Below, in pieces: positions 16,458-24,978 of a DNA stretch of 64,000 nt. Within the stretch, counting starts at the first letter, position 1; each line of letters opens with the position of its first letter. A model generated the notes under the pieces. That model did not search any database, had not been told where the DNA came from, and saw only the letters and a program-made list of their open reading frames with translations. Position numbers and translations under genes: made by a program. This DNA comes from RYN-230 sp963720645 (GTDB lineage: Bacteria > Actinomycetota > Actinomycetes > Streptosporangiales > Streptosporangiaceae), in the NCBI GenBank assembly GCA_963720645.1, contig CAVRFX010000021.1, forward strand, positions 124,001-188,000, read 5' to 3'.

Positions 16458-17525
16458 ATGACAGACGCAGCTCCCGGGGAGGGCCCCACCACGGGGCCCC
16501 CCACCACGGGACCTCCGACCACGGGGCCTCCTACCACGGGACCTCCCACCACGGGGGCCGCCGGGGTCGCGCCGGCGGCGGGACTCGGCCAGCTGGGCGC
16601 CGAGGCGGAGCACGCCCGTACCGCCTACGGTGCCGATGCTTCCTACGGTGAGGGGGCTCTCATCGTGTGCGACCGGCTGGTCCGCATCTACGCCGCGGAA
16701 GGGATCGAGGTCCAGGCGCTCCAGGGACTGGACCTGCTGGTCGCCGAGGGTGAGCTGACCGCGATCGTGGGGGCGTCCGGCAGCGGGAAGTCCACCCTGA
16801 TGAACATCCTGGCCGGGCTGGACAGCCCGACGGCGGGACGGGCCCGGGTGGCCGGGCACGACCTCGCCGCGATGACCCCCCGCGACCGGCTCGGCTACCG
16901 GCGGGCCGTGGTGGGCTTCCTGTGGCAGCAGACCGCCCGGAATCTGCTCCCGTACCTGACCGCGCGGCAGAACGTCATCCTGCCCATGCGGTTCGCGGGG
17001 ATGCGGCGCCGGCCGCGGGCCCGGCGCGCGGCGGATCTGCTGGACATGCTGGGCGTGGCCCACTGCGCCGGCCGCACGCCGGAGCGGATGTCCGGCGGCG
17101 AGCAGCAGCGCACCGCGATCGCCACCGCGCTGGCCAACGGGCCCCGGGTGCTGCTCGCCGACGAGCCGACCGGCGAGCTGGACAGCGCGACGGCCCGCGA
17201 GGTGTTCGCCGCCCTGCAGACGGTCAACGCGGAGCTGGGCGTGACCGTGCTGGTCGTGACCCACGACCCGGCGGTGTCGTCCGAGGTGCGGCGCACGATC
17301 GCGATCCGGGACGGCCGGACCAGTACCGAGACGCTCCGCCACGACCGCGCCGACGAGCACGGCCACGCCACCCGGCACGCGGTCGAGTACGCGGTGCTGG
17401 ACCGGGCCGGCCGGGTCCAGCTGCCGCGCGAGATGACCCAGGAGCTGGGCATGAGGGACCGGGTGCGCCTGCAGCAGGAGCCCGGTCACATCGGGGTCTG
17501 GCCCGACCGGGAGAACGGCTCATGA
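16458..17525 (+). CDS. ABC transporter ATPase with TTGPP repeats and C-terminal AbrB-like tail
   Basis: A 355-residue LolD/MacB-type ATPase. Walker A is GASGSGKST, the Q-loop WQQ is atypical (VGFLWQQTARNLLPYL), the signature is MSGGEQQRTAIATALAN, and Walker B is VLLADEPTGELD with the H-loop VVTHD. An N-terminal 75-residue extension holds five TTGPP-type repeats. The C-terminus after the ATPase core (YAVLDRAGRVQLPREMTQEL followed by GMRDRVRL) resembles an AbrB/SpoVT swapped-hairpin fold and may mediate dimer contacts. ATG 16458 is preferred for the upstream GGGGAGGCGAGG; ATG 16428 is possible. Its role is to power the two upstream permeases. Confidence 0.87.
   Translation: MTDAAPGEGPTTGPPTTGPPTTGPPTTGPPTTGAAGVAPAAGLGQLGAEAEHARTAYGADASYGEGALIVCDRLVRIYAAEGIEVQALQGLDLLVAEGELTAIVGASGSGKSTLMNILAGLDSPTAGRARVAGHDLAAMTPRDRLGYRRAVVGFLWQQTARNLLPYLTARQNVILPMRFAGMRRRPRARRAADLLDMLGVAHCAGRTPERMSGGEQQRTAIATALANGPRVLLADEPTGELDSATAREVFAALQTVNAELGVTVLVVTHDPAVSSEVRRTIAIRDGRTSTETLRHDRADEHGHATRHAVEYAVLDRAGRVQLPREMTQELGMRDRVRLQQEPGHIGVWPDRENGS
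16488..16562 (+). repeat. five tandem 15-bp units encoding TTGPP
   Basis: Units at 16488, 16503, 16518, 16533 and 16548, each beginning ACCACGGG. The first four encode TTGPP and the last TTGAA. The array sits in the disordered N-terminal extension of the ATPase and may vary in copy number. Confidence 0.9.
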
Positions 17526-17581
17526 GGCGGCCCGGCCCGGGTACCACCCGCGAGCGGCCCGGCCGGAAGGCCAGCCCGTGA
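17522..17581 (+). CDS. possible 19-codon coupled minigene
   Basis: ATG at 17522 overlaps the upstream ATPase stop (ATGA), and its own TGA overlaps the GTG start of the next ATPase (GTGA). The peptide would be MRRPGPGTTRERPGRKASP, very basic. It has no recognised family. It could act only to carry ribosomes between the two ATPase genes, or be chance. Confidence 0.3.
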   Translation: MRRPGPGTTRERPGRKASP

Positions 17582-18339
17582 GTGAGATGGTGCGGGCGCG
17601 CGGGGTGTCCCGCACCTTCGGCAGCGGGCACACCGCTGTCCAGGCCCTGCGCGAGGTGTCGTTCACGGTCCGCCGCGGCCACCTCGTCACGGTCTGCGGC
17701 CGGTCCGGGTCCGGCAAGACCACGCTGCTGAACATCATCGGCGGCCTGGACACCCCGACCGCGGGTCACCTGGAGGTGGCCGGCCACCTGGTGACCGCGA
17801 TGCCGGAACGGGACCGGCTGGCGCTGCGCCGCAGCACGGTCGCGTTCATCTTCCAGTCCTTCGGGCTCATCCCGATGCTGACCGCCGCGGAGAACGTGGG
17901 CGTCCCGCTGCGCATCGCCGGCGCTCCGGCCCGGGCCCGTGAGGACCGGGTCGCGACGATGCTGGGCATCGTGGGGCTCGCGGAGCACGCCGCGCACCGT
18001 CCGGACGAGCTGTCCGGCGGCCAGCAGCAGCGCGTCGCGATCGCCCGGGCGCTGGCCGGGCGGCCGGAGCTGCTGATCGCCGACGAGCCCACCAGCCAGC
18101 TCGACCTGGAGACCGGCCGCCAGATCATGCGCCTGCTGCTGACCGTGGTCCGCTCCGAGGGCATCACGGCGCTGGTCGCCACGCACGACGAGGCGCTGAT
18201 CGACCTGGCCGACGAGGTGCTCAGGCTGGACGACGGCCGCGTCCAGGCCGGCGGCCCCGCCAGCCTGGACGCCGGCCAGGGCCCGGCCAACGGACCTCCG
18301 GACGGGACTGCGGCTCAGGATCCGCCCGGGCAGGGATAG
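17578..18339 (+). CDS. ABC transporter ATPase (second)
   Basis: A 253-residue LolD/MacB-type ATPase. Walker A is GRSGSGKTT, Q-loop FIFQSFGLIP, signature LSGGQQQRVAIARALA, Walker B LLIADEPTSQLD and H-loop ATHDE, so all motifs are intact. The GTG at 17578 (in-frame ATG three codons later) follows the 19-codon minigene. It ends the exporter operon. Having two distinct ATPases with two distinct permeases suggests an asymmetric transporter. Its 3' end overlaps the convergent GH114 gene by 25 bp. Confidence 0.88.
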   Translation: MSEMVRARGVSRTFGSGHTAVQALREVSFTVRRGHLVTVCGRSGSGKTTLLNIIGGLDTPTAGHLEVAGHLVTAMPERDRLALRRSTVAFIFQSFGLIPMLTAAENVGVPLRIAGAPARAREDRVATMLGIVGLAEHAAHRPDELSGGQQQRVAIARALAGRPELLIADEPTSQLDLETGRQIMRLLLTVVRSEGITALVATHDEALIDLADEVLRLDDGRVQAGGPASLDAGQGPANGPPDGTAAQDPPGQG

Positions 18340-20087
18340 AACACCCTGCCGTCCAGGTTCACGTCGAACTTGACCGCCGCGAAGCCGAGGGGCGGGTCGT
18401 ACAGCGTCCGGCAGAACGCCGCGTACGCGTGCGGGCCACCGCACTTCGGCCCGGTCTGGCCGGGGTTGCAGACGTAGTGATCGGCCCCGTACTCGGCGTC
18501 GCCCACCCACTTGCCGGTGGGCTGGGCCGCGGTCTTGTCCGTGGTGAAGTCGTCCCAGCCGCACGGCGTCGCGCCGGACAGCGCGGTGCAGGTGATCCCG
18601 TACTGGCTGCTGCCGCGCAGCTGGGCTGCGGTGCACTGGTGGTACGTGTAGCACTCCTCCAGCACGGCCCCGTCCGAATACTGCCGCCCCCACCAGGACA
18701 GCAAGGGCGAGTTCTTCCACAGCCCGGTCATCCCGTCGGCGTGGATCAGGTTGAACGCGTAGGCCAGGTAGTTCTGCGCGTCGCCGGGGGTAAGCCGGAA
18801 CCCGGTCGTGGACGGCGGGTCGAAGCTGTCGATGTCGTCCAGCTCGACCGCGGAGAACCCCTTCCGCGCGCACATGGCGATCCGCTCGCGCAGCATGGGC
18901 TTGAGCGCGTCCAGCTGCCGGAAGTCCACCCACCGCTCTTCGGGGTAGCCGAAGTACACGTTGCCGAGCGTGGCGGCCGGGAAGAGGCCGCCCCGCGACG
19001 GTGAGCTGGCGTCCGGGCGGTAGTCCTCCCAGGCCAGGTCCAGGTAGCAGACGGTCTTCGGGTGCGCGAGCGTGCTGGCCGGCCAGCGGCCCTGGATCGC
19101 GGCGACCTCGGCGCGGGTGGTGAGGAACCCGTCGATGTCGTAGATGTCCACCGCATGCTTCCCGGTCCGCTTCAGCGGCGTGGTCCGGCCGATCTGCCAG
19201 TCCCAGCGCATCGGCCGGTGATTGGCGGCCAGATGCGGCGGGTACCAGCACGCCTGCCCGGCGCGCGGCCGGCAGGCCAGCGGCGCGGGCAGCGGCACGA
19301 CCTGCCAGCCGTACCGGATGCTGGTCGATCCGGCCCGGTTCGCGGTGCGCACGCCCACCTGGTGCGGGCCGACGGCCAGCTTCCCGGTGTAGAACACGTG
19401 ATTGGCGGGCATCGGCCGCCACGGGCCCTGGTCCACCCGGTACTGCTGGACGGGCTTGCCGTCCCCGGCGTTGTAGTGCGGCGCGCTGACCTGGAAATAC
19501 TCCTCAGCCGAGGCGGTGCGCCGTTCCGGGGTTCCGTTGCGGAAATAAGTAACCGGGCGCTGATGCCGCCGGTACGCGCGGACTCCGGCCCCAGCCAGCC
19601 GGCTCACCGAGCGCCTGATGACCCGGAACGTGAAGTCCCGCGCCTGCGTCTGCACCACCTCGGCCGCGGTCTCGGTGACCCGCAGCCGCCGTCCCGTGTC
19701 GGCGTGCCCGGCCCGGTACCGGCGGGCGGCGAACGGGGCCGCGGTGGTGCCCGCGGCGGCCCGGCAGTGCCGCCCGCTGGGCGCGCAGCTCTGCCAGGTG
19801 TACGCGACCTCGAAGCTGAGCAGCCGGTCGCCGTGCGGCAGCCGGGGCGCGTGCCAGGCCAGCCCCGAGGCCGTGACCACGGCCCCGTCCCGGGGCTCGC
19901 CGGTGATCCGCAGCGTGCCCCGGTGCACGGGTGGCGGGAGCGCCGGGCTGGCCGCGGCGATCGCGCCGCCCGCGGTCCGGGCGGCCGACGCCGGGGCGAC
20001 GCCCGTGAGCGGCACGAGGGCCAGCCCGGCGATCAGCGCCGCGAGCCCCGCGGGCCGCCCGGGCCGGTGAATCAGACCGAGGCGCAT
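18315..20087 (-). CDS. secreted GH114-type endo-alpha-1,4-polygalactosaminidase
   Basis: A 590-residue exported protein. ATG 20087 has a strong AGGAGGGG site, then a signal peptide (LAALIAGLALVPLTGVAPASA). Residues about 45-280 are Ig-like or sugar-binding sequence without clear family. The C-terminal half is a GH114-type TIM barrel: DIYDIDGFLTT, KTVCYLDLAWEDYRPDA, YPEERWVDF, KGFSAVELDDIDSFD, and HADGMTGLWKN match the family pattern including the acidic residues after strands. GH114 enzymes cut alpha-1,4-linked galactosamine polymers, such as fungal galactosaminogalactan. It lies 43 nt after the GH4 gene, likely cotranscribed, and feeds the adjacent sugar importer. Confidence 0.8.
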   Translation of the reverse strand: MRLGLIHRPGRPAGLAALIAGLALVPLTGVAPASAARTAGGAIAAASPALPPPVHRGTLRITGEPRDGAVVTASGLAWHAPRLPHGDRLLSFEVAYTWQSCAPSGRHCRAAAGTTAAPFAARRYRAGHADTGRRLRVTETAAEVVQTQARDFTFRVIRRSVSRLAGAGVRAYRRHQRPVTYFRNGTPERRTASAEEYFQVSAPHYNAGDGKPVQQYRVDQGPWRPMPANHVFYTGKLAVGPHQVGVRTANRAGSTSIRYGWQVVPLPAPLACRPRAGQACWYPPHLAANHRPMRWDWQIGRTTPLKRTGKHAVDIYDIDGFLTTRAEVAAIQGRWPASTLAHPKTVCYLDLAWEDYRPDASSPSRGGLFPAATLGNVYFGYPEERWVDFRQLDALKPMLRERIAMCARKGFSAVELDDIDSFDPPSTTGFRLTPGDAQNYLAYAFNLIHADGMTGLWKNSPLLSWWGRQYSDGAVLEECYTYHQCTAAQLRGSSQYGITCTALSGATPCGWDDFTTDKTAAQPTGKWVGDAEYGADHYVCNPGQTGPKCGGPHAYAAFCRTLYDPPLGFAAVKFDVNLDGRVFYPCPGGS

Positions 20088-20130
20088 GACCCCTCCTGTG
20101 TGTCCAGCCCGGGGACGGCCCGGGAGCCGG

Positions 20131-21444
20131 TCAGCCTGCGAACGCTGCGGGCAGCAGGTCCCGGTGCGCCGCGAACAGGTCATCGCACATGGCCACGGTC
20201 TGCGCCGTGGTCAGCGTGGCCGCGGTGTTCGGGTCGAGCAGCGCGGCCTGGTACACGTGGTCGCGCGACTCCTCCAGCGCGGCCCGGACGGTCAGCTCGA
20301 CCACGTTCAGGAAGGTCCGGTTCAGCGCGGCGAGCTGCGGCGGCAGCGCGCCGACGGGGACCGGCTTGGCGCCGCCCGCCCCGACCACGCAGGGCACCTC
20401 GACGCAGCACGCGTCCGGCAGGCTGGTGATCAGCCCGCCGTTGCGGATGTTCACGTGCAGCTCGCGCTCGGTCCCGGTTTCCAGCGAGTGGATGAACAGC
20501 GACGCGAGCTCGTGGCTGGGCTCCAGATCAAGCGGCCCGTCCGAGGCCAGCGCGCGGCGCAGCGACTCCAGCTCGCGCAGGTTCTCCTCCGACCGGGCCA
20601 GGTAGTCGCCGACGAAGATGCGGAACTGCTCGATCTGGTCGTCGTGGCGCATGAACCACGGCACGTACTCGGCGGAGTGCTCGCTGGACTCGGTGGGGAA
20701 GTAGCCGAACCGGCGGTAGATCTCGACCCGGACCCGGCGCTGCAGCTCGGGCGACCCGTCGATGATCTCGGCCAGCCGCGGGTACAGGGACTGGCCGTCC
20801 TGCTCGAACCGGAGCACGAACGCCTGGTGGTTGAAGCCCGCGGTCAGGAACCGGACCCGGTCGGTGTCCGCGCCGACCAGCCCGGTCAGGAAGGCCTGGG
20901 TGTCCCGGACCGAGTGGCACAGCCCGAACACCCGGGTGAACGGCGTGCCCTCGTACACCGACCAGGGCAGCATGGCCATCGGGTTGCTGTAGCTGAGCAG
21001 GTAGGCATCCGGGCAGACGTCGTGCATGTCGCGGGCCAGCGCGGTCGTCACCGGGATGGTGCGCAGGCCGCGGAAGATCCCGCCGATGCCGAGGGTGTCG
21101 CCGATGGTCTGGCGCACCCCGTACCGGGCCGGGATGTCGAAGTCGGCCCGGGTCGCGTCGTAGCCGCCGACCTGCACTTCGTTGATCACGTAGCGGGCGC
21201 CGTCCAGCGCCTCACGCCGGTCCCGGGTCGCGCTCACCGTGGCGGCGGCGCCCGTCTGGGCGGCGATCCGCTGGGCCAGCCGCTCGGCGTGGGCCAGCCG
21301 TTCCGCGCTGATGTCGTACAGCGCCAGATGCAGCCCGCCGCGGAATTCGGGGTAACTGCACAGGTCAGTCACCACGTTCCGGGTGAACTCGATGCTGCCC
21401 GCGCCGACAAAGGTCACCTTGATCACAGCTCGGTAGTGTTCCAT
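20131..21444 (-). CDS. GH4 family glycosidase (alpha-galactosidase / MelA-like)
   Basis: A 437-residue intracellular enzyme. The Rossmann start KVTFVGAGSIEFTRN binds NAD. The metal and active-site region has GLCHSVRDTQ (Cys176, His177) and GFNHQAFVL (His206), plus YSNPMAM, as in MelA-type alpha-galactosidases rather than phospho-glucosidases. GH4 enzymes use NAD+ and Mn2+ and act by oxidation at C3 and elimination. ATG 21444 is chosen; a GTG at 21426 would give the more usual short N-terminus. In this locus it probably releases galactosamine-type sugars from imported oligosaccharides (inference). It is divergent from the importer genes. Confidence 0.87.
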   Translation of the reverse strand: MEHYRAVIKVTFVGAGSIEFTRNVVTDLCSYPEFRGGLHLALYDISAERLAHAERLAQRIAAQTGAAATVSATRDRREALDGARYVINEVQVGGYDATRADFDIPARYGVRQTIGDTLGIGGIFRGLRTIPVTTALARDMHDVCPDAYLLSYSNPMAMLPWSVYEGTPFTRVFGLCHSVRDTQAFLTGLVGADTDRVRFLTAGFNHQAFVLRFEQDGQSLYPRLAEIIDGSPELQRRVRVEIYRRFGYFPTESSEHSAEYVPWFMRHDDQIEQFRIFVGDYLARSEENLRELESLRRALASDGPLDLEPSHELASLFIHSLETGTERELHVNIRNGGLITSLPDACCVEVPCVVGAGGAKPVPVGALPPQLAALNRTFLNVVELTVRAALEESRDHVYQAALLDPNTAATLTTAQTVAMCDDLFAAHRDLLPAAFAG

Positions 21445-21453
21445 TGACCTGGT

Positions 21454-21478
21454 TTGCGCGCAAGAGCGCGCATACATA
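21454..21478. promoter_or_regulatory. operator-like motif copy 1 (with inverted repeat TGCGCGC/GCGCGCA)
   Basis: TGCGCGC-AAGA-GCGCGCA is a perfect 7-bp inverted repeat (21455-21472) just upstream of the GH4 start. The same TTGCGCG...AGC.CG...CAT pattern recurs at 21663, on the transporter side. Candidate binding site for the DeoR regulator at 27766. Confidence 0.45.
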
Positions 21479-21633
21479 CTCCGCAACGAAAACCGGCCGG
21501 TGCTCTGGGGCCCCGCCCGGCGGGCGAGAGTACGGCGCCGGCCGTCGTCGCGGCCCGTAGCGAGGCCGAATATGCCCGTTACATGCCGAGTTACAAGTGC
21601 GGCACGACCTGGAAACGGGTTGATGCACGGGGC

Positions 21634-21663
21634 TTGACACCCACTACGCCGATCGATCAATAT
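21634..21663 (+). promoter_or_regulatory. candidate promoter of the sugar-importer operon
   Basis: TTGACA at 21634-21639 matches the -35 consensus exactly. A CAATAT-like -10 lies at 21658-21663 after 18 bp. The second operator-like repeat starts at 21663, so a repressor there would block this promoter. Confidence 0.45.
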
Positions 21664-21687
21664 TGCGCGAAACAGCACGACTTCATG
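21663..21687. promoter_or_regulatory. operator-like motif copy 2
   Basis: TTGCGCGAAACAGCACGACT repeats the copy at 21454 with about 17 of 25 positions matching, including the TTGCGCG block and terminal CAT. It overlaps the -10 region of the importer promoter. Confidence 0.4.
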
Positions 21688-21744
21688 CAAATTTGGTCGC
21701 CGCGCAGGGTCGGAAGTACTGCCGGGCCGGAAAGCGAGAGCAGC

Positions 21745-23052
21745 ATGGCTAGGTACCGGCTGCGGGCCACCCTGGCAGGTCCGCTCGCAGGACTCACGGC
21801 GCTGGCCCTCGGGGTGGCCGCGTGCGGGACTGACAGCAACAGCGGCGGCGGCGGTGGCGGCGGTGCCACCATCTCGATCTGGGAAGGCTGGACCGGGGCC
21901 GAGGCCAAGACGTTCGCGCACCTGGTGACCGAGTACCAGAACCAGCACCCGGGCCAGAAGGTCAGCAGCCTGTACGTCAACAACGACAACACGCTGCAGA
22001 AGGTGCTGACCGCGGTCCGCGGCGGCAGCCCGCCGGACATCGCCTACCTCTACGGCTCGTGGGCGCCGAACGTGGCGCAGATCCCGCAGGTGGTGAACCT
22101 GACCAACGTGGTCAAGCGCCCGGGCGTGAACTGGAACGACTTCTGGGTCGGCGAGCGGGACGTGGCCACGGTCAAGGGCAAGGTCATCGGCGTCCCCGCC
22201 CTGGTCGACAACCTGGCCGTGGTCTACAACAAGACGCTGTTCGCCAAGGCGCACCTCACGCCGCCGGGCCCGGACTGGACCTGGTCGGAGTTCATGGCCG
22301 ACGCGAAGAAGCTGACCGACCCGGCCAGCAAGCAGTTCGGCACCGCCTACGTGACCCCCGGTTCTGAGGACACGGTGTGGCACTGGGAGGCGCTGCTCTG
22401 GGAGGCCGGCGGCCAGATCCTGACCGCCGACAACAAGAAGGCCGCGTTCGACTCGGCCGCCGGGCTGCAGTCGCTGAACACGCTGCGGACCATGGCCGTC
22501 ACGGACAAGTCCATGTACCTCGACCCGACCGACTCCGCGTACGCCAACCTGTTCAACTCGGGCAAGATCGGGATGGTGGTCACCGGGCCCTGGGACCTGT
22601 CCGCGTTCCCCAACGTGCACGACGGCGTCCAGGTCATGCCGGCCTATCCAGGCTCGGCCGCCGGTCACCAGACCATTTCCGGGCCGGACAACTGGGTCGT
22701 GTTCAACAACGGGGCCACCCGGGTGTCCGCGGCGGAGAAGTTCCTCCTGTGGCTCACCGCGCCCGCCCAGGTGAAGTACTGGTCGCTGCACACCGGGGAC
22801 CTGCCGACCCGGCAGTCGGTGGGCAACGCGGCGGGCTTCAGCCAGCAGATGGACTCCACGCTGCCCGGGGTGAGCGCGTTCGTGGCCAACCTGGCCAACG
22901 TGAAGCAGTCCCGGCCGCAGATCCCGCAGTACCCGAAGATCTCCCAGGTCCTCGGCAACATGATCGTGTCCGTACTGCTCGGCAAGAGCCAGCCCCAGGC
23001 GGCGCTGAGCTCCGCGGCGCAGCAGGTCAACCAGATCCTGGCCGCCGGCTGA
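21745..23052 (+). CDS. sugar ABC transporter substrate-binding lipoprotein
   Basis: A 435-residue family-1 extracellular solute-binding protein. The signal peptide ends at the lipobox GVAAC, so the mature protein should be lipid-anchored at the outer face of the membrane. A Gly-rich linker (GGGGGGGA) follows, then TISIWEGWTGAEAKTF and the usual two-lobe sequence with GKIGMVVTGPWDLS and PDNWVVFNN. ATG 21745 starts just before the signal peptide; upstream codons are not signal-like. It is the first gene of an operon with two permeases and sugar-catabolic enzymes. Likely ligand: galactosamine-containing oligosaccharides, from the neighbouring GH114 and GH4. Confidence 0.92.
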   Translation: MARYRLRATLAGPLAGLTALALGVAACGTDSNSGGGGGGGATISIWEGWTGAEAKTFAHLVTEYQNQHPGQKVSSLYVNNDNTLQKVLTAVRGGSPPDIAYLYGSWAPNVAQIPQVVNLTNVVKRPGVNWNDFWVGERDVATVKGKVIGVPALVDNLAVVYNKTLFAKAHLTPPGPDWTWSEFMADAKKLTDPASKQFGTAYVTPGSEDTVWHWEALLWEAGGQILTADNKKAAFDSAAGLQSLNTLRTMAVTDKSMYLDPTDSAYANLFNSGKIGMVVTGPWDLSAFPNVHDGVQVMPAYPGSAAGHQTISGPDNWVVFNNGATRVSAAEKFLLWLTAPAQVKYWSLHTGDLPTRQSVGNAAGFSQQMDSTLPGVSAFVANLANVKQSRPQIPQYPKISQVLGNMIVSVLLGKSQPQAALSSAAQQVNQILAAG

Positions 23053-23142
23053 CGTGGCCGCTTCGGGAATCATCCTCCGCCGGAGACGTCCGGACCCGGG
23101 CCGGCCCGGCGTCCCGGCGGGGCCCGGGCGGCCGGCCGCCGG

Positions 23143-24018
23143 GTGACGGCGTCCGAGCAGTTCGCGGGGTGGACGTTCGTCACCCCCGGGGTCGCGATCA
23201 TCCTGCTGTTCGGCGCGGTGCCGATCGTCTGGTCGGCGATCATGTCCTTCCAGCGGTCCAACCTGCTCACGCCGAGCACGCCGTTCGTGGGGCTGAAGAA
23301 CTACCGGCAGCTGGTGCACGACCCGATCGTCGGGCAGGCCATCCAGCACACGCTGATCTACACCGCGCTGTTCGTGCCGGGGACAATGGTTGTCGGGCTG
23401 TTCCTGGCCGTGGCCATGAACCGGAAGATCCGCTTCATCTCCTTCTACCGGACCGCGGCCTACGCGACCATGGCCATCTCGACGATCAGCGAGGCGATCG
23501 TCTTCATCTGGCTGTTCGACCCCTCCTACGGGGTCGTCAATTACTTCCTCAGCCTCATCGGGGTCCCGGAGCAGCAATTCCTGAACTCGCCGTCCCAGGC
23601 GCTGTACGTGATCGTGATCATGACGATCTGGGGCTGGACCGGGTTCTCGGTCGTCATCTACCTCGCCGCCCTGCAGGGGGTCCCGCAGGCGCTGCTGGAA
23701 GCGGCCTCGATCGACGGGTGCACGGCCTGGCGGAGGTTCCGCCGGGTGACCCTGCCGCTGCTCAGCCCGGCGTCGCTGTTCCTCGCCGTGTGGCTCACGA
23801 TCAACGCGCTGCAGTTGTTCGACGAGGTCTACCTGAGCACCCAGGGCGGCCCGCTCAACGCCACCACGGTCCTCGTCTACTACCTCTACGAGCAGGCCTT
23901 CGTGAACTTCAACTTCGGGTACGCCTCGGCCATCGCCTACTTCCTGTTCCTCATCATCCTCGTGGTCACCGCGATCCAGTTCCGGGTCGGCCGGCGATTC
24001 ACGCATTACCGGTCCTAA
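23143..24018 (+). CDS. sugar ABC transporter permease (MalF type)
   Basis: A 291-residue permease with six membrane segments. The EAA loop EAASIDGCTAWRRFRRVTLP is the docking site for the ATPase. Starts with FAGWTFVTPGVAIILLFGAVP, standard for this family. GTG 23143 is the only possible start between the upstream stop at 23052 and the conserved sequence. It ends with TAA directly abutting the next ATG. No ATPase gene is in the operon, so a shared MsiK-type ATPase elsewhere must energise it, as is usual in actinomycetes. Confidence 0.92.
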   Translation: MTASEQFAGWTFVTPGVAIILLFGAVPIVWSAIMSFQRSNLLTPSTPFVGLKNYRQLVHDPIVGQAIQHTLIYTALFVPGTMVVGLFLAVAMNRKIRFISFYRTAAYATMAISTISEAIVFIWLFDPSYGVVNYFLSLIGVPEQQFLNSPSQALYVIVIMTIWGWTGFSVVIYLAALQGVPQALLEAASIDGCTAWRRFRRVTLPLLSPASLFLAVWLTINALQLFDEVYLSTQGGPLNATTVLVYYLYEQAFVNFNFGYASAIAYFLFLIILVVTAIQFRVGRRFTHYRS

Positions 24019-24936
24019 ATGACAGCGACCTCTGCGCCCGCCCGCGGCGGGATCGAGTCCTCCGCCGGCGGCGGCGTCCCCCCCGTCCGCCGCCGGCGGT
24101 GGCTGCCGTTCAGCCCGTGGCACCTGGTTCTGCTCCCGGCCACGCTGGTGCTGATCTTCCCGTTCTTCTGGCTGGTGGTCACCTCACTGGAGACCACCAC
24201 CGAGGCGCTGCACTTCCCGCCGGTGCTCATCCCGCACGTGCTCCGGTTCGCCAACTACACGGACGCGCTGGACAGCGCGCCGTTCGGGCGGTTCTTCGTG
24301 AACAGCGCCGTGGTCGCGGTGCTCACGGTGGCGTTCAACCTGGTGCTGTGCTCACTGGCCGGGTACGCGTTCGCCCGGTTCCGCTTCCTCGGCCGCGCCG
24401 CCCTGTTCGCGGTGATCATGACCACGCTGATGGTGCCGTTCCAGGTCACGATGATCCCCCAGTTCATCATCACCAAGTGGCTGGGCGTGCACGTGCTGGC
24501 CGCGGTCGGGATCAATCACATCGGCGCGCTCATCCTGCCCAACGCGGCCACCGCGTTCGGCATCTTCTTCCTGCGCCAGTTCTTCCGGACCCTCCCGCTG
24601 GAGTACGAGGAGTCCGCCCGGGTAGACGGGGCCAGCCGGCTCACCGTCCTGATCAAGATCGTGCTGCCGCTGGCCACCCCGGCGCTGGCCACGCTGGCCG
24701 CGCTGACGTTCCTGGATTCCTGGAACAACTTCCTGTGGCCGCTGATCGCCATCACCTCCACGAACCAGATGACGCTGCCGCTGGGCCTGGCCACGTTCCA
24801 GGGGGCGCACTCGACCGAGTGGACCCTGCTGATGGCGGCCAACGTGATGAGCCTGGTGCCGATGCTGATCATCTTCTTCCTGGCCCAGCGGTACTTCATC
24901 CGGTCGGTGGCCTCGACCGGCCTGGCCGGGACCTGA
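24019..24936 (+). CDS. sugar ABC transporter permease (MalG type)
   Basis: A 305-residue permease with six membrane segments and the EAA loop YEESARVDGASRLTVLIKIV. LPLGLATFQG and a terminal RYFIRSVASTGLAGT are typical of MalG-like proteins. A 45-residue hydrophilic N-terminus precedes the first helix. ATG 24019 follows the MalF-type gene with no gap, so the two are translationally coupled. Partner of the proteins at 21745 and 23143. Confidence 0.92.
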   Translation: MTATSAPARGGIESSAGGGVPPVRRRRWLPFSPWHLVLLPATLVLIFPFFWLVVTSLETTTEALHFPPVLIPHVLRFANYTDALDSAPFGRFFVNSAVVAVLTVAFNLVLCSLAGYAFARFRFLGRAALFAVIMTTLMVPFQVTMIPQFIITKWLGVHVLAAVGINHIGALILPNAATAFGIFFLRQFFRTLPLEYEESARVDGASRLTVLIKIVLPLATPALATLAALTFLDSWNNFLWPLIAITSTNQMTLPLGLATFQGAHSTEWTLLMAANVMSLVPMLIIFFLAQRYFIRSVASTGLAGT

Positions 24937-24978
24937 GCCGTAACCCCGAGCAGAACCCAGAGAAAAGAGGAAGCAAGC

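Noticed and set aside
18315..18339. 25-bp convergent overlap of ABC ATPase and GH114 genes as an antisense regulator
   Set aside because: Both C-termini are at natural family ends and such short overlaps are common; no extra structure is seen.
20131..24123. A continuous minus-strand open frame of about 1330 codons
   Set aside because: Only the 437 codons from 21444 encode a recognisable protein (GH4). The rest is antisense to the binding protein and permease genes, open only because stops are rare in G+C-rich DNA.
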